Origin: Hydractinia symbiolongicarpus
Lineage: Eukaryota > Cnidaria > Hydrozoa > Anthoathecata > Hydractiniidae
Reading direction: 5' to 3'
Assembly: GCF_029227915.1 (NCBI RefSeq)
Contig: NC_079877.1
Location: 35,925,851 to 35,989,850, forward strand
Length of the DNA: 64,000 nt
Part shown: positions 53,656 to 61,640 of the stretch, piece after piece
How the letters are laid out: each line of letters starts with the position of its first letter
How positions within the stretch are numbered: the stretch's first letter is position 1
Position numbers and translations under genes: made by a program
The notes under the pieces: model-generated
What the model was told of the DNA's origin: nothing
The model's input: the letters and a program-made list of their open reading frames with translations, nothing else
Databases searched by the model: none

Positions 53656-56600
53656 TTTCGTTTACCGGCGATTAAACTTCTTTTATTCAGCGTCTCATCA
53701 AAAATGAAAACATTTTTGAAAACTACAAGTCCCATGCGTTTTAGTGGTGAAAAAATAATTTAAAAAATCGTTCGGGAAATGAGTTTACTCCCTTGGTACT
53801 TTCTTTGTACACTTTTGACTATACCGTCCGAGTCCGGGATTTACGGGAAATCGCGGGTTTTCGCTTGCCGGCGATTAGACGTCTTTTATTCAGCGTCTCA
53901 TCAAAAATGAAAACAATTTTGAAAACTACAAGTCTCATGCGTTTTAGTGGTGAAAAGATAATTTAAAAAATCGTTCTGGAAATGACTTTACTCACAGGGT
54001 ACTTTCTTTGTATTCATTCGACTATACGGGCCAAGCCCGGGATTTACGGGAAATCGCGGGTTTTCGTTTGCCGGCGATTAAACCTCTTTCATTAAGCGTC
54101 TCATGAAAAATGAAACCATTTTTGAAAACTGCAAGTCTCATGCGTTTTAGTGGTGAAAAAATAATTTAAAAAATCGTTCTGGAAATGAGTTTACTCACAG
54201 GGTCCTTTTTTGTATACATTCGACTATACGGGCCAAGCCCGGGATTTACGGGAAATCGCGTGTTTTCGTTTGCCGGCGATTAAACCTGTTTCATTAAGCG
54301 TCTCATCAGAAATGAAAACATTTTCGAAAACTACAAGTCTCATGCGTTTTAGTGGTGAAAAAATAATTTGAAAAATCGTTCGGAAAATGAGTTTACTCCC
54401 TGGGTACATTCTTTTTATACTTTTGACTATACGGGCCGAGTCCGGGATTTAGGGGAAATCGCGGGTTTTCGTTTGCCGGCAATTAAACTTCTTTTATTCA
54501 GCGTCTCATCAAAAATGTAAACATGTTTGAATACTACAAGTCTCATTAGTTCTTGTGGTGCAAAAATAATTTGAAAAATCGTTCGGGAAATGTGTTTACT
54601 CCCTTGGTACTTTCTTTGTACACTTTTGACTATACGGGCCGAGTCCGGGATTTACGGGAAATCGCGGGTTTTTGTTTGCTGGCGATTAAACGTCTTTTAT
54701 TCAGCGTCTCTTCAAAAATGAATACAATTTGGAAAACTTCAAGTCTTATGCGTTTAATGGTGAAAAGATAATTTAAAAAATCGTTCTGGAAATGAGTTTA
54801 CTCACAGGGTACTTTCTTTGTATTCATTCGACTATACGGGCCAAGCCCGGGATTTACGGGAAATCGCGGGTTTTCGTTTGCCGGCGATTAAACCTCTTTC
54901 ATTAAGCGTCTCATGAAAAATTAAACCATTTTTGGAAACTGCAAGTCTCATGCGTTTTAGTGGTGAAAAAATAATTTAAAAAATCGTTCTGGAAATGAGT
55001 TTACTCACAGGGTCCTTTTTTGTATACATTCGACTATACGGGCCAAGCCCGGGATTTACGGGAAATCGCGTGTTTTCGTTTGCCGGCGATTAAACCTGTT
55101 TCATCAAGCGTCTCATCAGAAATGAAAACATTTTCGAAAACTACAAGTCTCATGCGTTTTAGTGGTGAAAAAATAATTTGAAAAATCGTTCGGAAAATGA
55201 GTTTACTCCCTGGGTACATTCTTTTTATACTTTTGACTATACGGGCCGAGTCCGGGATTTAGGGGAAATCGCGGGTTTTCGTTTGCCGGCAATTAAACTT
55301 CTTTTATTCAGCGTCTCATCAAAAATGTAAACATGTTTGAATACTACAAGTCTCATTAGTTCTTGTGGTGCAAAAATAATTTGAAAAATCGTTCGGGAAA
55401 TGTGTTTACTCCCTTGGTACTTTCTTTGTACACTTTTGACTATACGGGCCGAGTCCGGGATTTACGGGAAATCGCGGGTTTTTGTTTGCTGGCGATTAAA
55501 CGTCTTTTATTCAGCGTCTCTTCAAAAATGAAAACAATTTGGAAAACTTCAAGTCTTATGCGTTTAATGGTGAAAAGATAATTTAAAAAATCGTTCTGGA
55601 AATGAGTTTACTCACAGGGTACTTTCTTTGTATACATTCGACTATACGGGCCAAGCCCGGGATTTACGGGAAATCGCGGGTTTTCGTTTGCCGGCGATTA
55701 AACCTCTTTCATTAAGCGTCTCATGAAAAATGAAAACATTTTTGAAAGCTACAAGTTTCATGCGTTTCAGTGGTGAAAAAATAATTTAAAAAATCGTTCG
55801 GGAAATGAGTTTACTCCCTGGGCACCTTCTTTGTATACTTTTGACTATACGGGCCGAGTCCGGGATTTACGGGAAATCGCGGGTTTTCGTTTGCCGGCGA
55901 TTAAACTTCTTTTATTCAGCGTCTCATCAAAAATGTAAACATGTTTGAATACTACAAGTCTCATTAGTTTTTGTCGTGCAGAAATAATTTGAAAAAACGT
56001 TCGGGAAATGAGTTTACTCCCTTGGTACTTTCTTTGTACACTTTTGACTATACGGGACGAGTCCAGGATTTACAGGAAATCGCGGGTTTTCGTTTGCCGG
56101 CGATTAAACGTCTTTTTTTCAGCGTCTCTTCAAAAATGAAAACAATTTGGAAAACTACAAGTCTTATGCGTTCTAGTGGTGAAAAGATAATTTAAAAAAT
56201 CGTTCTGAAAATGAGTTTACTCACAGGGTACTTTCTTTGTATACATTCGACTATACGGGCCAAGCCCGGGATTTACAGGAAATCGCGGGTTTTCGTTTGC
56301 CGGCGATTAAACTTCTTTTTTTCAGCGTCTCTTCAAAAATGAAAACAATTTGGAAAACTACAAGTCTTATGCGTTTTAGTGATGAAAAGATAATTTAAAA
56401 AATCGTTCTGGAAATGAGTTTACTCACAGGGTACTTTCTTTGTATACATTCGACTATACGGGCCAAGCCCGGGATTTACGGGAAATCGCGGGTTTTCGTT
56501 TGCCGGCGATTAAACCTCTTTCATTAAGCGTCTCATGAAAAATGAAAACATTTTTGAAAACTACAAGTCTCATGCGTCTTAGTGGTAAAAAGATAATTTA

Positions 56601-57770
56601 AGAAATCGTTCTAAAAATGAGTTTACTCACAGGGAACTTTCTTTGTATACATTCGACTGTACCGGCCAAGCCCAGAATTTACGGGAAATCGCGTGTTTTC
56701 GTTTGCCGGCGATTAAACCTCTTTCATTAACCGTCTCATCAAAAATGAAAACATTTTTGAAAACTACCAGTCTCATGCGTTTTAGTGGTGAAAACATAAT
56801 TTAAAAAATCGTTCGGGAAATGAGTTTACTCCCTGGGTACATTCTTTGTATACTTTTGACAATACGGTCCGAGTCCGGGATTTAGGGGAAATCGCGGGTT
56901 TTCGTTTGCCGGCGATTAAACCTCTTTCATTAAGCGTCTCATGAAAAATGAAAACATTTTTGAAAACTACAAGTCTCATACGTTTTAGTGGTGAAAAAAT
57001 AATTTAAAAAATCGTTCGGGAAAAGAGTTTACTCCCTGGGTTCTTTCTTTGTATACTTTTGACTATACGGGCCGAGTCCGGGATTTACGGGAAATCGCGG
57101 GTTTTCGTTTGCCGGCGATTAAACTTCCTTTATTCAGCGTCTCATCAAAAATGAAAACATTTTTGAAAACTACAAGTCTCGTGCGTTTTAGTGGTGAGAA
57201 GATAATTTAAAAAATCGTTCTGGAAATGAGTTTACTCACAGGGTACTTTCTTTGTATACATTCGACTATACGGGCCAAGCCCGGGATTTACGGGAAATCG
57301 CGTGTTTTAATTTGCCGGCGATTAAACCTCTTTTATTAAGCGTCTCATCAAAAATGAACACATTTTTGAAAACTACAAGTCTCATGCGTTTTAGTGGTGA
57401 AAACATAATTTAAAAAATCGTTCGGGAAATGAGTTTACTCACAGGGTACTTTCTTTGTATACATTCGACTATACGGGCCAAGCCCGGGATTTACGGGAAA
57501 TCGCGGGTTTTTGTTTGCCGGCGATTAAACGTCTTTCATTAAGCGTCTCATCAAAAATGAACACATTTTTGAAAACTACAAGTCTCATGCGTTTTAGTGG
57601 TGAAAACATAATTTAAAAAATCGTTCTGGAAATGAGTTTACTCACAGGGTACTTTCTTTGCATACATTCGACTATACGGGCCAAGCCCGGGATTTACGGG
57701 AAATCGCGGGTTTTCGTTTGCCGGCGACGAAACATCTTTCATTAATCGTCTCATCAAAAATGAAAACATT

Positions 57771-57852
57771 TTTAAAAACTACAAGTCTCATGCGTTTTAG
57801 TGGTGAAAAAATTATTTAAAAACTACAAGTCTCATGCGTTTTAGTGGTGAAA
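57771..57852 (+). repeat. Right end of the satellite array with a 38-bp micro-duplication
   Basis: The last recognisable monomer repeats its own TTTAAAAACTACAAG...TTTAGTGGTGAAA segment: 57,771-57,808 and 57,815-57,852 are identical over 38 bp, 44 bp apart. Satellite homology stops exactly at the end of the second copy, and GGCA-rich sequence follows. Confidence 0.85.
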
Positions 57853-57875
57853 TCAATATAGAAAGTGTTGCGGAG

Positions 57876-58262
57876 AGGTTGCCAAGGCAAAGGCATGCAA
57901 GGAAATAGGAAGAGGAATCAGGAAGGCAGGGGTAGGCAAGGCATGGGAGCCACAGGCAAGGACATAGTAGGCACGCACCAGAAAAGGCATACGAAGGGTA
58001 GGCAAAGAAAGGCACGGACAGTGCTGGCAGGGCAATGGAACGGCAAGGCAGGCGTGCATGACTTTAGTAGAAAATCTCCACCTTACAACTCAAAGATTGC
58101 GTATACTCAATATGTCTAAGTTAAGTATCATATTAGTCCAGGAGTATAGAAAATATTGAGGTGCAAATGTTTTAAATTCAATATCTCAAAAAAAAGTCTC
58201 AAATTTATCTCAGGTCAATACACAGTGAATCATAGCAGAATTATGTGCCATTACAAGTATTT
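57876..58262 (+). repeat. GGCA-rich duplicated segment, copy 1
   Basis: A degenerate purine-rich stretch built on AGGCA/GGCAAGGCA (about 57,876-58,050). It is followed by TACAACTCAAAGAT at 58,084 and a GGTCAATACACAGTGAATCAT block at 58,213. The same three landmarks recur in copy 2, at offsets of 479 bp and 395 bp, so an indel of about 84 bp separates the copies. Overlapping open frames on both strands follow the biased composition and are not supported as genes. Confidence 0.7.
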
Positions 58263-58357
58263 AAACAATCGGTCATAACGACGTATTATTTTTTGATAAA
58301 TCTGAGATTAACTTGGTTCCAATGACTACAACATTAAAAAGTCAAGATATAGAAATA

Positions 58358-58655
58358 ATCAGAGAAGCACGGCAAAGCAGGCAAGGAAACAGGAGGAGGA
58401 ACAAGGAAACAGGAAGAGGAATCAGCAAGGCAGGGGTAGGCAAGGCATGGTAGGCAAACACAAGACCATAGAAGGCAGGCAACAGAAAAGGCATAGGAAG
58501 GTTAGGCAATGGCAAAGGGACGGCAAGGCAGGGCAGGCACCTTAATAGAAACTCTCTCCCCCTACAACTCAAAGATGTACTCAATGTAAGGTATTACATT
58601 TATATAAGGTCAATATACAGTGAATCATATTAGCAGAATTATGTGCCAATATAAT
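58358..58655 (+). repeat. GGCA-rich duplicated segment, copy 2
   Basis: Matches copy 1 in order: GGAAACAGGAAGAGGAATCA, GGCAGGGGTAGGCAAGGCAT, TACAACTCAAAGAT at 58,563, then GGTCAATATACAGTGAATCAT at 58,608 and TTATGTGCCA. Many point differences show an old duplication. It could be a dispersed element of unknown class, because no terminal repeats or target duplications were recognised. Confidence 0.65.
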
Positions 58656-58694
58656 ACAACCTGGTTGTTGTAGGTGCAAGATAATTGTTTTTCA

Positions 58695-58763
58695 TGCCCT
58701 GTCCAGGATTCGAACCTGGATCTCTCGTTTGCAAGAGTGTCATAGCCATTAGACCAACAGAGC
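58695..58763 (-). pseudogene. tRNA-like sequence (tRNA pseudogene or SINE head)
   Basis: On the minus strand a 7-bp acceptor stem (GCTCTGT with ACAGGGC, one G-T pair) encloses a D arm GTC-TAATGGCTAT-GAC and a T arm CCAGG-TTCGAAT-CCTGG, with A as discriminator base. The internal polymerase III A box (TGGTCTAATGG) and B box (GGTTCGAATCC) match consensus. The anticodon arm does not fold normally: CTCTTGCAAACGAGAG leaves a 6- or 8-base loop and the variable region is too short, for a total of 68 nt before the discriminator. The anticodon is therefore ambiguous (GCA or TGC readings). No TTTT terminator follows on the minus strand within about 100 bases. This favours a degenerate tRNA or a tRNA-derived SINE 5' end over a working gene. 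Confidence 0.7.
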
Positions 58764-58771
58764 GTAATAAT

Positions 58772-58794
58772 TATGTAATTTTGTTAATTACATA
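58772..58794. repeat. Short perfect inverted repeat beside the tRNA-like sequence
   Basis: TATGTAATT, loop TTGTT, AATTACATA: 9-bp perfect arms. It lies just upstream of the minus-strand tRNA-like unit. It is AT-rich, so chance is possible. Confidence 0.5.
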
Positions 58795-59177
58795 TACTTA
58801 AATGTTTACACTTGTGTCTAATTAACTAAGCTTTTAAAAAATATTGGTTACTGTCCATCAGGTTTTGACCTTTCGTTTTAAAGGATCGTGTATTTCAGGC
58901 TTAATCCAAAAACTTGAGGTAAAACTAAGTATGTTTATTGAAAAATTTCCCAAGATGTAAAGAAACGACTATTATCAAAACAAACTACGTTATTCCATGA
59001 AATTAACGAGTCAAGAATTTTATAACCTAAAGTTAAGCTTGCTAACTGACTATATAACTATACACTACGTTAAATATAAAAAAGGCATGCTGTTGTGCAA
59101 AAGAAAAAATTTATAAGAAGAAAAGTCTGGCGATGGGTTGAGAGGAATGAATTAAGAACAGCAAGTTTTAGCATTTT
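58795..59177. other. AT-rich spacer without a recognised gene
   Basis: Single-copy-looking AT-rich sequence between the tRNA-like unit and the 3' end of the small spliced gene. I saw no open frame of note, no RNA gene and no repeat shared with the array. Confidence 0.6.
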
Positions 59178-59183
59178 TTTATT
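59178..59183 (-). terminator. Poly(A) signal AATAAA of the small spliced gene
   Basis: AATAAA on the minus strand, six bases after the stop codon at 59,189-59,191, in an A-rich stretch. The position fits a gene with a very short 3' UTR. Confidence 0.55.
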
Positions 59184-59188
59184 TTTTT

Positions 59189-60058
59189 TCACCACCGATA
59201 CCCTCCTCTTCCTCTTCCTCTTCCACTTCCACTGCTCCTCTTCAGCTTCATCCGCTCCCGCACATCGTCCTCCTCCGTGAAGGTGCGGGAGCCACCAGAC
59301 GCCTTCCAGGACTTGTAATTTTGTGAGCTTATATAAGCTCCCAAAGATTTATTTAGGGAACAAAAGTCCCGGAAGGCGTCCCAAGATAAGTCCTTTTTCT
59401 CAGCTGATAATTCCTAAAAACACGATACAATTGTGCTACATTCAAAACTTCCAAAAACATGCAAAGTTGATCGACTTTTCTAATCATTCATTAAGTTATA
59501 TTTACTGTTTTACCACATTCTACACTTCAAAGCAATTATTTCTAGTGCATAACTTACTTTAACCTTCTCCTCTAACTCAGCAACTTTTCCCTCCAATAAA
59601 TCAACTCGCTGTTTCAACTCCTACATAAAGATTCCTCTCAAATTAATTTAATACTGTACTTTCATATGCTAATTCTCGTATGCTAATCTAACTAAGTTTT
59701 ATATTATCTCATTTGACCGCTAAAAGTAGTAGTGGTAGTATATATTTGCTGTTTCAATTACAATTTTATCTATTACGTATAATGAGATGACAATCTATGG
59801 CAGTCAGGAAACCAACCAAATAGAAACAGCTAGTCTATGTAACATCGCCGTTATGTGGCAAATTTTTTAGCAATTGCTGTAAAGATATAACACAGAAACA
59901 TAAGACACAAATGTGTCTCAAACCTTCCTCAGTATTAAATTTTAATACAAAAAGCTTTATATGAATGCAAAATTTTGCATCAAAGAAATGCAATTTCAGT
60001 ATTGAAAAGGTAAAAAGCAAACTATGAAAATACTTACATCAACAACTTGGTTATTCAT
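59189..60058 (-). CDS. Three-exon gene for a 102-residue coiled-coil/RG-rich protein, unknown function
   Basis: Exon 1 is 60,038-60,058 (7 codons from ATG), exon 2 is 59,558-59,620 (21 codons) and exon 3 is 59,189-59,413 (74 codons plus TGA). Introns of 417 and 144 bp begin with GTAAGT and end in ATGTAG and TTTTTAG. All junctions are phase 0. Exon 2 encodes ELKQRVDLLEGKVAELEEKV, with L/V at alternating 4- and 3-residue steps, which is a short parallel-type coiled coil. Exon 3 continues ELSAEKKDLSWDAFRDF, carries an acidic EEDD and a basic KLKR stretch, and ends in an RGRGRGGYRW tail, an RG-rich motif of RNA-binding proteins. The start rests on the only ATG of exon 1, with A at -3 and an in-frame stop further upstream. 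I do not recognise the family. The nested splice sites, the open frame and the poly(A) signal make it convincing, but exon 1 is the weakest part. Confidence 0.72.
59254..59292. repeat. 10-bp perfect inverted repeat inside exon 3
   Basis: GCTCCCGCAC at 59,254-59,263 and GTGCGGGAGC at 59,283-59,292, with a 19-base loop. It overlaps codons for the GGSRT...VRER part of the protein and would form a GC-rich hairpin in the mRNA. Confidence 0.75.
59298..59380. repeat. Nested inverted repeats inside exon 3
   Basis: Outer arms 59,298-59,313 and 59,365-59,380 pair at 15 of 16 positions (GACGCCTTCC-AGGACT against AGTCCC-GGAAGGCGTC). Centred inside is a perfect 16-bp palindrome, GAGCTTATATAAGCTC, at 59,325-59,340. 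The arms encode the DAFRDF and KSWKAS parts of the small protein. It may be an mRNA hairpin, or a relic of an inserted fold-back element taken into the coding frame. Confidence 0.75.
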
Positions 60059-60162
60059 AATTATTATTATTACTAAATATAAATTTAAAACTAATATTAA
60101 GCGATAGGTAAATTTCTAATACAACACCTTTTAATGGGAGTTAAAAGCACTGAAACAAAAAG

Positions 60163-60178
60163 AATGTTTGCAAACATT
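60163..60178. promoter_or_regulatory. 16-bp perfect palindrome upstream of the small gene
   Basis: AATGTTTGCAAACATT. It lies about 105 bp upstream of the exon 1 ATG (minus strand) and just downstream of the poly(A) signals of the next gene, so it falls in the only intergenic gap between them. A dimeric transcription-factor site is possible. The TGTTTGC half resembles forkhead-type sites, but this is inference. Confidence 0.4.
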
Positions 60179-60193
60179 TCATGCAAAGAGAGT

Positions 60194-60199
60194 TTTATT
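60194..60199 (-). terminator. Distal poly(A) signal AATAAA
   Basis: AATAAA on the minus strand, about 103 bases after the TAG stop of the terminal exon at 60,302. Confidence 0.5.
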
Positions 60200-60215
60200 G
60201 CCCTGGCTGTTGGTT

Positions 60216-60314
60216 GAAGAGCGTGTAGACACATTTCTACTCTACTTCAAAACAACATGTATTTATTAAATTTTAATATCCTAAGTAAAAATGTCATATG
60301 TCTACAAGCTCTTC
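60216..60314. repeat. Inverted repeat spanning a stop codon and the first poly(A) signal
   Basis: Arms 60,216-60,231 (GAAGAGCGTGTAGACA) and 60,299-60,314 pair at 15 of 16 positions, with a 67-base loop. One arm covers the last codons and TAG of the terminal exon. The other lies in its 3' UTR. Confidence 0.7.
60262..60267 (-). terminator. Proximal poly(A) signal AATAAA
   Basis: AATAAA on the minus strand, about 35 bases after the TAG stop of the terminal exon. It sits inside the loop of the inverted repeat 60,216-60,314. Confidence 0.45.
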
Positions 60315-60365
60315 TTGACAACCTGCACCACGAGAAGGTAGCCAATGGGACTAAGCAGGTCATAC
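60302..60365 (-). CDS. Apparent terminal exon of another gene (partial)
   Basis: A strong acceptor (CTGTCCTTTATTTTAG) at 60,366 onward is followed by an open stretch of one phase base plus 20 codons, YDLLSPIGYLLVVQVVKKSL, and a TAG at 60,302-60,304. Two AATAAA signals follow at 60,262 and 60,194. The hydrophobic IGYLLVVQVV segment followed by KKSL could be the end of a membrane segment with a short basic tail. No convincing upstream exon was found in 60,366-63,000, which is filled by minisatellites, so the intron would be long, perhaps extending past the helicase gene. It could also be a chance acceptor-plus-frame. I do not recognise the protein. Confidence 0.45.
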
Positions 60366-60970
60366 CTAAAATAAAGGACAGATTTATGTTGCAATTAACA
60401 TTTTAAGTAAAAAAGAGTTACCCCATTTTGGTGATGTAATTGTTTACTTGATGTTGCATAACTTACAGTAACTGAGGTGTGATGGCTGGTAGGTTGATTG
60501 TTGTAAGTCATTATGGTAGGGTGATTGGGCTGTGATGATCGGTAGGGTACGGATGAGACTGAATAATGCTGTAACGTTAAAGCACCTTGTTTAGGTTGCA
60601 TATGGTGCGATAAGGTAATAAGCAGCATAATGTTGTAATAGTAATGCACCTTGTTCAGGTTTTGAAATTGGATTATGTTAATACACAATTTTTTTCAATA
60701 AGCAACTCATTTTTTAAGCAACTGAACTGGATTTGAAATGTTTTAAGCAATTTTAGTTCTGGACAAATATAAGCACAAGCAAGAATAATTTTTTTTGCAC
60801 ACTTCAGTTTATTTTTAAGAAATATCTTTTTTACCAAAATATGACTTAGTTTCTTTTTCCCGTTTATTATATATATGTTTAACAAAAATAAGACTTAGAT
60901 ATTGACTAAAAAATAACATGAGATCTGACCAAAATCCAATTTGCTTATAAAAAAAATTGTGCAATCAGCT
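60366..60970. other. AT-rich non-coding stretch with minisatellite remnants
   Basis: Contains degenerate copies of both minisatellites described below (for example GCACCTTGTTTAGGTTGCAT near 60,581 and GATCGGTAGGGTACGGATGA near 60,537). An AT-rich segment from about 60,660 is repeated, diverged, from about 61,665. Open frames here on the minus strand follow the repeats and are not supported as genes. Confidence 0.6.
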
Positions 60971-61145
60971 CAATGCTGTAATGCACCTTGTTCAGGTTGC
61001 ATGTGCACCTTGTTCAGGTTGCAATTGGCTTACAACGCCATTAATAATCAGCACAAAGCTGTAATGTTAATGCACCTTGTTCAGGCTGCAATTGGCCTAC
61101 AACGCCATTAATAATCAGCACAAAGCTGTAATGTTAATGTACCTT
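60660..61145 (+). repeat. Diverged ~1.05-kb direct duplication, left copy
   Basis: Landmarks recur about 1,055 bp further right (61,665-62,200): ATGTTAATACACA, TATAAGCACAAGCAA/AAAAGCATAAGCAA, GAGATCTGAC/AAGATCTGAC, and GCTTATAAAAAAAATTGTGC at 60,943 and 61,998, then AATCAGCTCAATGCTGTAAT and a run of 67-bp units. The AT-rich half has diverged more than the minisatellite half. Confidence 0.65.
60975..61145 (+). repeat. 67-bp minisatellite R1, left block
   Basis: Units read TGCACCTTGTTCAGGTTGCA, then ATTGGCTTACAACGCC, then ATTAATAATCAGCACAAAGC, then TGTAATGTTAA. Equivalent GGC(T/C)TAC sites are at 61,027 and 61,094, 67 bp apart. Short partial units precede them. Confidence 0.8.
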
Positions 61146-61149
61146 GTTT

Positions 61150-61640
61150 AAGTAATTGTGATATAATGGGTACAGACAATATGTTGAATCTGGTAAGTAG
61201 AAAGGGTATGGTAATTGTGGTACAATGATCGGTATGGTAAAACGATATGTTGATTGGGATAAGTCGAAACGGTATGGTAATTGTGGTATAATGGGTGCAG
61301 GCGATATGTTGAATCTGGTAAATCGAAAGGGTATGGTAATTGTGTTATGATGATCGGTAAGGTACAGACGATACGTTGATTGCGATAAGTGAAAACGGTA
61401 TGGTAATTGTGGTATGATGGGTACTGACGATTTATGTTGAATCCTTTAGGTCGAAATGGTAATTGTGATATGATGATCGGTACGGTAAGGCAATATGTTG
61501 ATTGCAAAAAGTCGAAATGGTATGGTAATTGTGTTATGATGACCAATAAGGTAAAGACGAGATTTTGATTGCGATAAGTCAAAACAGCACGGTAATCGTG
61601 GTATGACAGGGACGGTACAGACAATATGTTGATTGCGATA
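61150..61640 (+). repeat. Dimeric minisatellite R2, ~126-bp period
   Basis: GGTATGGTAATTGTG-type starts fall at 61,205, 61,271, 61,330, 61,397, about 61,453 and 61,519. The steps are alternately about 66 and 56-59 bp. Long half-units carry GATGATCGGTAAGGTA, short ones ATGGGTACAGACGA. The dimer is close to a multiple of three, so the minus strand stays open for 158 codons with repeated YHNYHT-like peptides. I treat that frame as a by-product of the repeat. Confidence 0.75.

Larger units (their letters stand above)
1..57852 (+). repeat. Satellite array, ~202-203 bp monomer, about 285 copies
   Basis: Head-to-tail tandem repeat in a single orientation, already inside a monomer at base 1. Each monomer can be followed by fixed landmarks: TTTGCCGGCGATTAA, then AGCGTCTCATCAAAAATG, then ACTACAAGTCTCATGCG, then TTTAGTGGTG, then AAAAAATCGTT, then GTACTTTCTTTGTATAC, then TTTACGGGAAATCGC. 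Spacings of equivalent landmarks are multiples of about 202.6 bp (608, 811, 1,216 and 4,661). Reading through, I saw no transposon or unique insert in 57.8 kb. The recurring open frames of 60-122 codons (for example at 812-1,072, 1,623-1,883 and 3,447-3,707) are repeat shadows and are not annotated as genes. Length, homogeneity and higher-order structure fit centromeric, pericentromeric or heterochromatic satellite. That function is inference. Confidence 0.97.
47401..57852 (+). repeat. Array sub-domain III, edge-proximal block with its own higher-order repeats
   Basis: This part has its own variants: ATGTAAACATGTTTGAAT with CATTAGTTCTTGTGG, ATGAAACCATTTTTGAAAAC, TTTGTATTCATTCGAC and GTCTCTTCAAAAATG. 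Equivalent sites recur at 810 bp (49,176 and 49,986; 51,386 and 52,196; 54,224 and 55,034), inside 2,210-bp and 2,838-bp tandem duplications. From about 56.5 kb to the end the monomers lose this order and become a simple run of mostly A-type copies, as expected at an array margin. Confidence 0.75.

Noticed and set aside
1-57852. CRISPR array
   Set aside because: Tandem copies abut without unique spacers, the unit is ~203 bp, and the context is eukaryotic.
1-57852. Ribosomal DNA or telomere repeat
   Set aside because: No rRNA-like sequence and no short telomeric hexamer or heptamer runs were seen; the monomer is a ~203-bp satellite.
57865-58119. 84-codon plus frame and two overlapping minus frames in the GGCA-rich segment
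   Set aside because: Open on both strands because of biased composition; the frames are not kept between the two copies of the segment.
59095-59280. 61-codon plus-strand frame rich in F and L
   Set aside because: Antisense of exon 3 of the minus-strand spliced gene, whose splice sites, coiled coil and poly(A) signal are better evidence.
60395-60688. 97-codon minus-strand frame
   Set aside because: Runs through minisatellite remnants and AT-rich sequence, with no recognisable domain; probably intronic or intergenic.
61148-61624. 158-codon minus-strand frame with repeated YHNYHT peptides
   Set aside because: Made by the ~126-bp dimeric minisatellite, whose period is near a multiple of three; no other coding evidence.
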